Origin: DASWIG01 sp965371445
GTDB lineage: Bacteria > Acidobacteriota > Thermoanaerobaculia > Multivoradales > J023
Length of the DNA: 32,059 bases
Reading direction: 5' to 3'
NCBI GenBank assembly: GCA_965371445.1
Contig: CBDUYN010000115.1
Coordinates: 1 to 32,059, forward strand
In this document: in pieces, positions 13,890-21,363 of the stretch
Layout of the letters: each line of letters begins with the position of its first letter
How positions within the stretch are numbered: position 1 is the first letter of the stretch
Translations under genes and position numbers: made by a program
The notes under the pieces: model-generated
The model's input: only the letters and a program-made list of their open reading frames with translations
Told to the model about the DNA's origin: nothing
The model's database searches: none

Positions 13890-14962
13890 GTCGAATCTTC
13901 CCGACGAAGCCCCACCAGGACGCCCCCGCCGTCCCTCGGCTCGACCTCGAACCGGACGTCGAGAAACCGCGGAATGAGCTCCATCTGGGTCGTCGCATGC
14001 CCCGAAAGCGGCAGTGTTTCCCCCCCTTGATCCCCCGCGGGGGACAGTGTCGTAAAGCTCCCGGAGCCGGCAAGAGCGAGCGGCAAGAGGAGCTGGTCCG
14101 CCAGGTGCTCGCCCACTGCGACGCCCGCCTTCCGGTAACGGTGAAGCTCCCGCACGGCCCCCCGCGCCACCGTCTCGGCGGGCACCCGGACCTTGCCGAA
14201 GCCGGTGAAGACCTCGGTCACGTTCTCCTGCTCGAGCTCGATCACGACGGCGTTGCCCGGTCCCCGGGAGCTCGGAAGCTCCTCGACCACGAAGCACTCC
14301 CGAGGCCACCCGGTGCGCTTGGCGATCAGCCGGAGCTCCCGCTCCGCGATGTGACGCGGCAGATGCGCCAGGAGCGAGCGCACTGTCCGCCGCCGGACGC
14401 GCCCCGGCTCGACGAGCTCCAGCCCGGATAGCTTCTCGCAGGGTTCGATCTCGAGCACCATCTCGCCGCCGCCGGCCGGATAGAAGCCGGGACGCCGGAG
14501 CGTCGAGCGAACTTTCGGCCCCATCCGTTCGAGAAGCGGCAGGTAGGCCCGGGCGAGGAAGTCGAAGGGCGGCGCCAGCGGGTTGTGGGTACCGCCTTCG
14601 AGGACGAGACGCGAAGGTCCCCCGGCCAGCACCAGCGCCGGCAGAAGCGTCTGGGCGACGAGCGTCGTCGAGCCCGCGGTGCCGATCGAGAACCGGTACT
14701 CGCCGGCCCGCACGTCACCGGGGACGAAGACGACCTCGCGCGAGCCGACCTCCGCCCCGTGGACCTCGGCGCCGCAGACGTCGCGCGCGGCCATAAGCGC
14801 CGTCAGGTGCTGGCGGCGCAGGCCGGGCTTTTTACGGCGGGCACGGATCGAGTGGATCCGGACGCGCCGGCCGGTCACCATGGCGAGCGCCAGCGACGAG
14901 CGCAGGACCTGTCCGCCACCCTCTCCGGCGGAGCCGTCGACGATCAGTGCCGAATCCGTCAT
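13886..14962 (-). CDS. rtcA: RNA 3'-terminal phosphate cyclase
   Basis: RtcA converts a 3'-phosphate RNA end to a 2',3'-cyclic phosphate using ATP through a covalent histidine-AMP intermediate. The start VDGSAGEGGGQVLRSSLALA and the segment SIGTAGSTTLVAQTLLPALV are family hallmarks, as is GEHLADQLLLPLAL. The nucleophile is the His in LSGHATTQ (residue 322), close to His 309 of the E. coli enzyme once an 11-residue insertion (SPAGDQGGETL, about residues 305-315) is discounted. That insertion is encoded by a palindrome flanked by 6-bp direct repeats. No rtcB or rtcR is adjacent, so it is not in the classical rtcBA repair operon. GGAG abuts ATG with no spacing and CATAAT lies 9 nt upstream, which hints at a leaderless mRNA. 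Confidence 0.9.
   Translation of the reverse strand: MTDSALIVDGSAGEGGGQVLRSSLALAMVTGRRVRIHSIRARRKKPGLRRQHLTALMAARDVCGAEVHGAEVGSREVVFVPGDVRAGEYRFSIGTAGSTTLVAQTLLPALVLAGGPSRLVLEGGTHNPLAPPFDFLARAYLPLLERMGPKVRSTLRRPGFYPAGGGEMVLEIEPCEKLSGLELVEPGRVRRRTVRSLLAHLPRHIAERELRLIAKRTGWPRECFVVEELPSSRGPGNAVVIELEQENVTEVFTGFGKVRVPAETVARGAVRELHRYRKAGVAVGEHLADQLLLPLALAGSGSFTTLSPAGDQGGETLPLSGHATTQMELIPRFLDVRFEVEPRDGGGVLVGLRREDST
14012..14050. repeat. 33-bp in-frame palindromic insertion in rtcA with 6-bp direct repeats
   Basis: CAGTGT occurs at 14012-14017 and again at 14045-14050, exactly 33 bp apart. Between them lies a C-rich run and a perfect 14-nt palindrome TCCCCCG-CGGGGGA (14031-14044). Removing one repeat and the insert restores a continuous GSFTTL-PLSGHATT sequence, the expected spacing before the catalytic His. 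This looks like insertion of a tiny palindromic element with target duplication. Confidence 0.65.
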
Positions 14963-14971
14963 CTCCGGTCG

Positions 14972-14977
14972 ATTATG
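14972..14977 (-). promoter_or_regulatory. Putative -10 box of rtcA
   Basis: CATAAT on the minus strand ends 9 nt before the rtcA ATG. The -35 region is GC-rich and unconvincing. Confidence 0.4.
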
Positions 14978-15019
14978 CCAGAGAGACGTCCGCGGCCGGC
15001 GGCCCCGGCCGAAGTGGGT

Positions 15020-15025
15020 TATAGT
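15020..15025 (+). promoter_or_regulatory. Putative -10 box of valS
   Basis: TATAGT stands out in GC-rich sequence 69 nt before the valS ATG, giving a leader of about 60 nt. No clear -35. No T-box or other known leader was recognised. Confidence 0.4.
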
Positions 15026-15094
15026 CGCCCCTCGCGCGGCCCACCGTACCCGATCCGCCGCTCATCCTGAACAACCCTGGAGACGACGACGAGC

Positions 15095-17764
15095 ATGGCT
15101 CTCGAGCAGTATTTTGAGCCCCAGAAACACGAGGGGGAGATCTACCGCCTCTGGGAGGAGTCGGGCGCTTTCGAGGCCGACGTAACCTCGGAGAAGCCCG
15201 CTTTCACCATCTCCATGCCGCCGCCCAACGCCACCGGGACGCTGCATCTCGGCCACGCCGTGATGCTGGCGATCGAGGACCTGATCATCCGCTGGCGGCG
15301 CATGGCGGGCGACGAGGCGCTCTGGGTGCCGGGCACCGACCATGCCGCCATCGCCACCGAGAGCGTGGTGATCAAAAACCTCCAGGCCGAGGGCATGGCC
15401 GACCCGCGCGGCGAGCTCGGACGCGAGGAGCTCGTCCGCCGCATCGCCGAGTTCGTCGCCGCCTCGCGCGACCGCATCCGTCAGCAGATCCGCGCCATGG
15501 GCTCCTCCTGCGACTGGTCGCGCGAGCGCTACACCATGGACCCGCAGCTCAACCGCATCGTCAACGCCGTCTTCGCCCGCATGTTTCGCGACGGGCTGAT
15601 CTATCGCGGACCGCGCATCGTCAACTGGGACCCGCATCTCAGGACCACGGTCTCCGACGACGAGATCGACAACCAGGACCGGCCGGCGAAGTTCTACACC
15701 CTACGCTACGGACCGTTCCTCGTCGGCACGAGCCGTCCGGAGACCAAGCTCGGCGACACGGCGATCGCTGTCCATCCCGACGACGAGCGCTACCGCGAGC
15801 ACGTCGGCAAGACCTACGAGGTTCCCTGGCCCAAGGGGCCGACGATCACCGTCCGGGTGGTGGCCGACCCGGTCGTCGATCCCGAGACCGGCACCGGCGC
15901 CCTGGGCGTGACACCGGCCCACAGCCAGATCGACTTCGACCTCGCCCAGCGTCACAGCCTGCCGATGATCCAGGTGATCGGCGAGGACGGCCGCATGACC
16001 GACGCCGCCGGCCCCCACTACGCCGGTATGACCGTCGTTGAGTGCCGGGCGGCCTTCGCGGCCGAGCTCGAGGCGGCCGGCCTGATGGAAAAGATCGAGG
16101 ACTACACGCAGCAGACGCCGATCTGCTACCGCTCGAAAAGGCCCATCGAGCCGCTCCCCAAGGAGCAGTGGTTCATCAACGTCAACGAGCCGGCGGTGCC
16201 CTGGAAGGGCCAAAAGATGAGCCTGCGCCAGGTGCTCCACGACGCCGTCGCCTCGGGCGACGTCGAGATCCTGCCGGAGCACGAGAAGAAAAAGTACTTC
16301 CACTGGACCCTGAACCTCCGCGACTGGTGCATCTCGCGACAGATCTGGTGGGGCCACCGCATCCCCGTGTGGTACCGCGGCGACGAGGACATGTACGTCG
16401 GCCACCGTCCCCCCGAGGGCGACGGCTGGGCACAGGACGAGGACACCTTGGACACCTGGTTCTCCTCGGCGCTCTGGACCTGGTCGACGCTCGTCGACCC
16501 GGAGCTGGCGAGAAACGGCGACCTCTCGCTCCGCGAGCTCCTGGAGCAAAGCCCGGACTACCAGCGCTTCCATCCCACCTCGGTCATGGAAACCGGTTAC
16601 GACATCCTCTTTTTCTGGGTGGCGCGGATGATCCTCTCGACCGCCTACGGTACGGGCGAGATCCCGTTCAAGGTCGTCTACCTGCACGGTTTGATCCTCG
16701 ACCGCGACGGCGAGAAGATGTCGAAATCGAAACCCGAGACCTGTATCGACCCGCTCGACACGATCGAAGAAAACGGGGCCGACACGATGCGCCTGGCGCT
16801 CATGACCGGCAACGCCCCGGGCCAGGACCTGAAGCTGACGAAAGAGCGCATCACCGGCTGCAAGCGCCTGGTCAACAAGATCTGGAACGCGGGCAAGCTC
16901 GTCGACATGAAAGTCGGCGAACGCGACCGCTCGGCCCTCGTGCCCGGTGCCGTCGACCATCCCGTCAACCGCTGGATGCTCCACCGCGTCCGGGCGCTCG
17001 TCGAGCGCATCGACTCGCGCTTCGCCGACTACCGCTTCGGCGACGCCGCCGAGATCATTCGCGGCTCTTTTTGGGGCGACTTCTGCGACTTCTACCTCGA
17101 GGCGATCAAAAACCCGGCGCTCGCCGAGCGCGAGGAGACGGCGGCGGTCCTTTTCCACGCCTACAAAAGCTACCTCAAGCTCTTCCACCCCTTCCTACCC
17201 TTCGTGACGGAGAAGCTGTGGATGGAGCTGGTCGGCGACGGCCTCCTGATCGGCGCCGCCTGGCCCATGGCCGACCCAACCCACGACTACCCGGAGGAGG
17301 CCGAAGGGATCGACGCGGTGGAACGGCTTGTCGCCGCCGTGCGCCGCCTGCGAGTCGAGCAGGAGCTCAAGATCGACGCCAAAGTCGACGTCGCGGTGCG
17401 CGTCAAAGCGCACGACGAGATCTTCGAGGCCTCCCGGGAGATCGTCGCGCGGCTGGTCGGTGCCGAGCGCCTGGAGCTCGGCCACGGCGAAGGCGAGACG
17501 GCGGGTGCCGGCGCGGTCGACGCCGCTTTTGACGTCGCAATCCACCTCGGCGAGGCCGACCGCGAGGCTGAAAGAGCGCGACTTCAAAAGCAGCTCGAGG
17601 GCGAAACGAAGCGTCTCACCGGCTTCGAGAAGAGGCTCGCCAACCAGGACTTCCTGACCCGCGCCAAACCCGAAGTCGTGGAGAAGACGAAAGTCGAGGC
17701 CGAGAAGATCCGGACGACGATCGCCTCCGTCGAGGAGCGCCTCGCCAAATTCGACGGAAGATGA
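15095..17764 (+). CDS. valS: Valyl-tRNA synthetase, 889 aa
   Basis: Class I synthetase charging tRNA-Val in the cytosol. The catalytic core has PPPNATGTLHLGHA (HIGH motif at 51-54) and EKMSKSK (541-545). The CP1 editing domain is present, with GTSRPETKLGDTAIAVHPDD. The segment CISRQIWWGHRIPVWYR and the metal/anticodon-proximal part WFSSALWTWSTL are typical. The C-terminal arm is the ValRS coiled coil (about residues 810-889) containing LANQDFLTRAKPEVVEKTK. After KMSKSK the sequence is PETCIDPL rather than the common GNVIDP, a subgroup variant that may help place the organism. Full length. GGAG lies 12 nt before ATG, a loose ribosome binding site. Confidence 0.96.
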   Translation: MALEQYFEPQKHEGEIYRLWEESGAFEADVTSEKPAFTISMPPPNATGTLHLGHAVMLAIEDLIIRWRRMAGDEALWVPGTDHAAIATESVVIKNLQAEGMADPRGELGREELVRRIAEFVAASRDRIRQQIRAMGSSCDWSRERYTMDPQLNRIVNAVFARMFRDGLIYRGPRIVNWDPHLRTTVSDDEIDNQDRPAKFYTLRYGPFLVGTSRPETKLGDTAIAVHPDDERYREHVGKTYEVPWPKGPTITVRVVADPVVDPETGTGALGVTPAHSQIDFDLAQRHSLPMIQVIGEDGRMTDAAGPHYAGMTVVECRAAFAAELEAAGLMEKIEDYTQQTPICYRSKRPIEPLPKEQWFINVNEPAVPWKGQKMSLRQVLHDAVASGDVEILPEHEKKKYFHWTLNLRDWCISRQIWWGHRIPVWYRGDEDMYVGHRPPEGDGWAQDEDTLDTWFSSALWTWSTLVDPELARNGDLSLRELLEQSPDYQRFHPTSVMETGYDILFFWVARMILSTAYGTGEIPFKVVYLHGLILDRDGEKMSKSKPETCIDPLDTIEENGADTMRLALMTGNAPGQDLKLTKERITGCKRLVNKIWNAGKLVDMKVGERDRSALVPGAVDHPVNRWMLHRVRALVERIDSRFADYRFGDAAEIIRGSFWGDFCDFYLEAIKNPALAEREETAAVLFHAYKSYLKLFHPFLPFVTEKLWMELVGDGLLIGAAWPMADPTHDYPEEAEGIDAVERLVAAVRRLRVEQELKIDAKVDVAVRVKAHDEIFEASREIVARLVGAERLELGHGEGETAGAGAVDAAFDVAIHLGEADREAERARLQKQLEGETKRLTGFEKRLANQDFLTRAKPEVVEKTKVEAEKIRTTIASVEERLAKFDGR

Positions 17765-17848
17765 GGCCGAGGAAGAGTGGTAGGGTGGGCTGCGTCTGAG
17801 GAGACCGAGGAAACAGTACACCGGGGAGAGGATGGCGAGAAGGACAGG

Positions 17849-18667
17849 ATGGCGAGCAGGAAGCAGACCCAGGTGGAGCTCGTCGCAGAGGTAGCCCGGC
17901 TGGAAGCACGCCTCGCCGAGCAGGAGTGGCGGGCCGCGGAGGTCCTTCAGAAAAAAAAGCAGGCGAGCCTGGAGGCGCTCGCCAGTGGCATTGCTCATGA
18001 CTTCAACAACCTCCTCGCCGGCATCCTGGGCAACGCCAGCCTGGCACGGATGAAGGTCGACGAGGGCTCGCTACCCGGCCGCGCCCTGGGACAGATCGAA
18101 TCGGCGACCCAGCGCGCCGCGGCCCTGGTAAGGAAGCTCCTTCTCTATTCCGGGCGCGCCGAGTTGGTGGCCCAGCAGGTCGACGCCGCAGAGGTGATCA
18201 CGTCGACCTTGGACGCCCTGGAGGGCGACCTCGACGAGGCCGTCGAGCTGCGCCGCGTGGTCGCGGCCGGCCTGCCGGAGATCGCTGGCGATTCCGGGCA
18301 GCTGGCAGCACTCGTCGTCCAGCTTTTCGACAACGCGGTCGACGCGATCGGCAACGGCGTGGGGACCCTGACGGCAAGGCTGCAACGCGCCCCGGCCCCC
18401 GAGCCCTCGGGAGAAACGACCACCTACCTCGCCGAGAACTTCGGCGACCGGGAAGAGTGGTTGCTCTTCGAGCTGGCCGACACCGGTCACGGCATGGATC
18501 CGGCCGGCCGTGAACGGCTCTTCGATCCCTTCTACACCACACGCTCGGGCCGCCGCGGCCTGGGGCTCGCCGAAGTCCTGGGCATCGTTCGCGCCCACCG
18601 CGGATGGATCCAGGTGGAAAGCCGGCCCGGCGGCGGCACCACCCTGCGGATAGGTTTTCCGACATGA
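17849..18667 (+). CDS. Soluble sensor histidine kinase without input domain, 272 aa
   Basis: Residues about 8-45 form a coiled coil, then the H box ASGIAHDFNNLLAGILGNAS gives phospho-acceptor His 50. The ATPase domain shows N box LFDNAVDAIG (159-168), G1 DTGHGMD (211-217), F box LFDPFYTTR and G2 GRRGLGLAEVLGIV. The HDFNN type H box is common in hybrid or stand-alone kinases of the PAS-less type. There is no transmembrane segment or PAS/GAF domain, so the signal may reach it through a partner. ATG 17849 has AAGGA close upstream and starts just before the coiled coil; an upstream GTG at 17777 would add 24 unlikely residues. Overlaps the next gene by ATGA, so the two are coupled. Confidence 0.85.
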   Translation: MASRKQTQVELVAEVARLEARLAEQEWRAAEVLQKKKQASLEALASGIAHDFNNLLAGILGNASLARMKVDEGSLPGRALGQIESATQRAAALVRKLLLYSGRAELVAQQVDAAEVITSTLDALEGDLDEAVELRRVVAAGLPEIAGDSGQLAALVVQLFDNAVDAIGNGVGTLTARLQRAPAPEPSGETTTYLAENFGDREEWLLFELADTGHGMDPAGRERLFDPFYTTRSGRRGLGLAEVLGIVRAHRGWIQVESRPGGGTTLRIGFPT

Positions 18668-19059
18668 GCAACTACCTGCAGGGGGGAAGCGGCACGCTCC
18701 TCGTCGCCGACGACGACGCCGGAATCCGCGAGGTGACGGGAAAGCTCCTCGAGATGGCGGGCTACACGGTGCTGCTCGCCGAGGACTCCCCCTCGACGGT
18801 GAAGACGCTGCGCGAAAACGCCGCCGCCGTTCGCCTCGTGCTGCTCGACCTCACCATGCCCGGAGGCGAAGGTGCCCGGACCTACGACTCCCTGCGCGAG
18901 ATCGTCCCGGAGATCCCGATCCTCGTCATGACCGGCTACCCCGAGCCGGAGACCCGCCGCCAGCTCGGCACGCGCGAGGTCGTGGCGTTGATCGAGAAGC
19001 CCTTCCAGCCGCCCGAGCTCTTCAAGATCCTGCGCAACGTCCTGGGAGATGGCTCGTAG
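18664..19059 (+). CDS. Single-domain response regulator, 131 aa
   Basis: A lone CheY-like receiver: acidic triad DDD at 16-18, phosphorylation site Asp 62 in LLDLTMPG, Thr 90 in VMTGYPE and Lys 112 in IEKPF. There is no output domain, so it should act by protein contact or in a phosphorelay, most likely with the kinase whose stop codon overlaps its start (ATGA). Its own stop TAG lies inside a palindromic repeat. Confidence 0.9.
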   Translation: MSNYLQGGSGTLLVADDDAGIREVTGKLLEMAGYTVLLAEDSPSTVKTLRENAAAVRLVLLDLTMPGGEGARTYDSLREIVPEIPILVMTGYPEPETRRQLGTREVVALIEKPFQPPELFKILRNVLGDGS

Positions 19060-19125
19060 GGTGGGCCTTGGCCCACCAAGCCGGCGACAGCCGGCCTCCG
19101 AAGGGCGGGCCAAGGCCGACCCTGC
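19056..19125. repeat. Nested palindromic element between convergent genes
   Basis: The outer arms GTAGGGTGGGCCTTGGCCC (left) and the complement of GGGCCAAGGCCGACCCTGC (right) match with few mismatches; each arm also folds on itself (GGTGGGCC-TT-GGCCCACC). Inside are two GCCGGC palindromes separated by GACA. The element supplies the stop codon of the response regulator and ends 6 nt before the purF stop. It may serve as a bidirectional terminator, but its structure is that of a REP-like repeat. Confidence 0.65.
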
Positions 19126-19131
19126 AAACGG

Positions 19132-20523
19132 TTACGGCTCCGTCCGAACGGGAAAAAGCGCTCGCTGCCGCGGGTCGACTCGGCGGATCGACACCGGGTA
19201 TTCTCCCGTCCAGCAGGCGGCGCAGTAGCTCTCCGGCTCGCCGCTCAGGGTCTCGAGGAGTCCCTCGAGGGAAAGGTAGGCCAAGCTGTCGGCGGTAATG
19301 TATTCGCAGATCTCGTCGATCGAGTGCTGTGAGGCAATCAGCTCCTCGCGCCGCGGGGTGTCGATCCCGTAGTGGCAGGGCCAACAGGTCGGCGGCGAGG
19401 AGACCCGCATGTGGACCTCGGTGGCGCCGGCGGCGCGCACCATGCGGACGATTTTCTTGGACGTCGTGCCGCGGACGATCGAGTCGTCGACCAGGACGAC
19501 CCGCTGGCCGGCGATGAGCTCGCGGACCGGGTTGAGCTTGACCCGGACGCCGAGGTCGCGGATCCACTGCTGGGGCTCGATGAAGGTGCGTCCGACGTAG
19601 TGGTTGCGGATGAGGCCGAACTCGAACTTGGCGCCCGACTCCCGGGCGAAGCCGAGGGCCGGGCAAAGCCCGCTGTCGGGTACCGCGACCACGACGTCGG
19701 CCTCGACGGGGCTTTCCCGGGCAAGCTGCGCGCCCATGGCCTTGCGCACCTCGGAGACCGGGTCGCCGAAGACCCGGCTGTCGGGACGCGCGAAATAGAC
19801 GTGCTCGAAAGCGCAGCGGCTCGGCCGCGGCACCTTGGGCAGACGGTAGCTCTCGGTCTGATCGCCGCAGGCCACCACCACCTCGCCGGGGTCGAGCTCC
19901 CGGCGTACCCGGACGCCCAGGAGGTCGAAAGCGCAGCTCTCCGACGCGAAGCACGTCCCCCCACCCTCGACGTCGCCGAGCACCAGGGGTCGGAAGCCCT
20001 GCGGGTCCCGCGCCGCGACGAGGCCCTCCTTGGTGACGAGCAGCAGGCTGTAGGCCCCCTCCACCTCTTCGAGCGCCACCATGAGCGACTCGACCACCGT
20101 CGGCCGTGGGTTGCGCGCCATGAGATGGAGGATCACCTCCGTGTCGCTCGTCGTCTGAAAGATCGAGCCCTCCCGTTCGAGGCGCTCGCGCAGGCCCACA
20201 CCGTTGACGAGGTTGCCGTTGTGCACCACGGCGAGCGGTCCCATGGCGGTGTTGACGACGATCGGCTGGGCGTCGCCCAGGACCGAGAGGCCGGCCGTCG
20301 AGTAGCGGGTGTGGCCGATGACGCGTTGGCCCTCAAGGCTCGCGAGGACTGTGGCGTCGAAGATGTCGGCGACCTCGCCCATGCCGCGGTGGAGACGCAT
20401 CTCGCCACGGTCCCAGGCGGCGATCCCGGCGCTCTCCTGGCCACGGTGCTGCAGAGCGTAGAGGCCGAGGTAGGTGAAGTTCGACGCTTCGTCGGTGCCC
20501 TCGATGCCGAAGATGCCGCACAT
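19132..20523 (-). CDS. purF: Amidophosphoribosyltransferase, 463 aa
   Basis: Catalyses the first step of de novo purine synthesis, PRPP plus glutamine to phosphoribosylamine. The N-terminal glutaminase domain begins MCGIFGIEG, so Cys 2 is exposed by Met removal with no propeptide. The PRPP loop is VVLVDDSIVRGTTSKKIV. Cysteines in SRCAFEHVYFARPDS, TCWPCHYGID and YCAACWTGEY occupy the places of the four Fe-S ligands of the Bacillus-type enzyme, so it should be the Fe-S form. It is separated from purSQL by a plus-strand island of about 1.1 kb. No ribosome binding site precedes ATG; a TACAAT box lies 8 nt upstream. Confidence 0.96.
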   Translation of the reverse strand: MCGIFGIEGTDEASNFTYLGLYALQHRGQESAGIAAWDRGEMRLHRGMGEVADIFDATVLASLEGQRVIGHTRYSTAGLSVLGDAQPIVVNTAMGPLAVVHNGNLVNGVGLRERLEREGSIFQTTSDTEVILHLMARNPRPTVVESLMVALEEVEGAYSLLLVTKEGLVAARDPQGFRPLVLGDVEGGGTCFASESCAFDLLGVRVRRELDPGEVVVACGDQTESYRLPKVPRPSRCAFEHVYFARPDSRVFGDPVSEVRKAMGAQLARESPVEADVVVAVPDSGLCPALGFARESGAKFEFGLIRNHYVGRTFIEPQQWIRDLGVRVKLNPVRELIAGQRVVLVDDSIVRGTTSKKIVRMVRAAGATEVHMRVSSPPTCWPCHYGIDTPRREELIASQHSIDEICEYITADSLAYLSLEGLLETLSGEPESYCAACWTGEYPVSIRRVDPRQRALFPVRTEP

Positions 20524-20531
20524 GGGTGCTT

Positions 20532-20537
20532 ATTGTA
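20532..20537 (-). promoter_or_regulatory. Putative leaderless -10 box of purF
   Basis: TACAAT on the minus strand ends 8 nt before the purF ATG and no Shine-Dalgarno sequence intervenes. A plus-strand -10-like box lies 22 nt away, so the two divergent promoters would share the same 59 bp. Confidence 0.5.
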
Positions 20538-20559
20538 GCCACGATTTCCGGCGGACGTG

Positions 20560-20565
20560 TAGAAT
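20560..20565 (+). promoter_or_regulatory. Putative -10 box of the 30-aa membrane protein
   Basis: TAGAAT lies 17 nt before ATG 20583, with GAGG (20573-20576) between them as ribosome binding site. No good -35 at normal spacing; TTGTAG at 20533 is 21 nt away. Confidence 0.35.
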
Positions 20566-20582
20566 CTCACTTGAGGCGCGAC

Positions 20583-20675
20583 ATGAAGGAGCTTGAGATG
20601 CGTCTCCTCAACCGGCTCGGCGCGCTTCTCGTCATCGCGGTCGGAGCTGTCGCGGCCCTGGTCAAGATCCTGTGA
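20583..20675 (+). CDS. Candidate 30-aa single-span membrane protein
   Basis: The frame reads MKELEMRLLNRLGALLVIAV and continues GAVAALVKIL. A charged N-terminus is followed by a hydrophobic helix long enough to span the membrane, ending in Lys. GAGG lies 6 nt before ATG and a TAGAAT box 17 nt upstream, so expression is plausible. The stop TGA overlaps a GTG start (GTGA) of a second frame. Small proteins of this kind often bind and tune larger membrane complexes, but no partner is evident. Divergent from purF. Confidence 0.45.
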   Translation: MKELEMRLLNRLGALLVIAVGAVAALVKIL

Positions 20676-20890
20676 CGCGACGGAAGCTGTCCTTCGTCCT
20701 CTTTGCCGCGGTGGCGCTCGCCGGCGCCGACGACGAGGCGATCGACGGCGAGCCCCTCCTCGTCTTCGCCGCGGCCTCGGCTTCCGTCACCTCGCCGTGG
20801 CCGCGCCCGAAGCGGTGCCGGCGGGACGCTACGCCCGTGCCGACGACCCCAGCGACGCCGCGGCGCGTGCAGGCCGGGGCCGCGGACTAG
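20672..20890 (+). CDS. Possible short secreted protein coupled to the 30-aa ORF
   Basis: GTG at 20672 overlaps the preceding TGA. The 72-residue product begins with a signal-like segment (MTRRKLSFVLFAAVALAGA) and then turns into Pro/Arg/Ala-rich sequence without recognisable domain, so it may be a decayed gene or a chance frame in GC-rich DNA. I list it because of the overlap and the signal-like start. Confidence 0.25.
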   Translation: MTRRKLSFVLFAAVALAGADDEAIDGEPLLVFAAASASVTSPWPRPKRCRRDATPVPTTPATPRRVQAGAAD

Positions 20891-20933
20891 GGTGAGGGGC
20901 CCCCGACGCCACTGTCGTCTTGCCGAGTTGATC

Positions 20934-20962
20934 TTGACGGCATCTGGCCAGTGCATCATTAT
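20934..20962 (+). promoter_or_regulatory. Promoter of the toxin-antitoxin region
   Basis: TTGACG (20934-20939) and CATTAT (20957-20962) are separated by 17 nt, a close match to the housekeeping promoter pattern. It would drive the vapB-like remnant and the intact pair behind it. Confidence 0.5.
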
Positions 20963-20969
20963 GTCCCTA

Positions 20970-21122
20970 ATGAGAACGACGCTGACCCTTGACCACGATG
21001 TCGCCGCGCGTGTCGAGCAGGAAGTCCGGAGGACGGGCAAACGAGGGCCTGCGCCTTGGCCTCGGAATCTTAGCGAAGCCCGAGGAGCGTCCGTCGCGAT
21101 TCGAGGTGCGGCCAACTGCTAG
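20970..21122 (+). pseudogene. Frameshifted VapB-type ribbon-helix-helix antitoxin remnant
   Basis: ATG 20970 opens with MRTTLTLDHDVAARVEQEVR, a textbook start of VapB-like antitoxins, then runs into unrelated sequence (RGPAPWPRNLSEAR). The expected continuation appears in another frame: NEGLRLGLGILAKPEERPSR followed by FEVRPTAR, starting near 21040. A deletion of roughly 20 nt that removed the residues between RTGK and NEALRLGL and shifted the frame would explain this. No vapC toxin gene lies nearby, so the locus seems to be a dead remnant overlapping the leader of the next antitoxin gene. Confidence 0.6.
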
Positions 21123-21132
21123 GAGATCAGCT

Positions 21133-21363
21133 ATGGGATCCGCGTCGATTGCCACCGTGGTGAAAATGTTGGAAGTGCTGCCCGAAGCTGCACAGGACGA
21201 CGTCGTGGAGCATCTGCGAGAGTACATCGCAGAAAAGCGGGACGAGCTTCGATGGGACATGTCGTTCAAGAGAACACAAGGGCAGCTGGTCGCCGCCGCC
21301 CGCCGCGCAAAGGAGGAAATTGCTGCCGGCAAGGCGAGTCCCATGGACTATGATCGCCTATGA
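21133..21363 (+). CDS. Antitoxin-like protein of a type II toxin-antitoxin pair, 76 aa
   Basis: A small, highly charged helical protein: an N-terminal part with ASIATVVKMLEVLPEAAQDD, a basic middle and a C-terminal AARRAKEEIAAGKASPMDYD, typical of short antitoxins that wrap a RelE/ParE toxin. No clear DNA-binding fold is visible. AGGAG lies 7 nt before ATG 21133, an excellent site. It overlaps the toxin gene by ATGA. Base composition is less GC-rich than flanking pur genes, consistent with transfer. Confidence 0.72.
   Translation: MGSASIATVVKMLEVLPEAAQDDVVEHLREYIAEKRDELRWDMSFKRTQGQLVAAARRAKEEIAAGKASPMDYDRL

Noticed and set aside
17765..17848. Possible partial copy of the palindromic repeat (TAGGGTGGGC) between valS and the kinase gene
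   Set aside because: Only about ten bases match the 19056 element and no hairpin forms, so chance is likely.
20567..21115. 182-codon minus-strand frame across the small ORFs and vapB remnant
   Set aside because: Arg/Pro-rich shadow; its C-terminal end is just the complement of the small-protein start and no ribosome binding site is seen.
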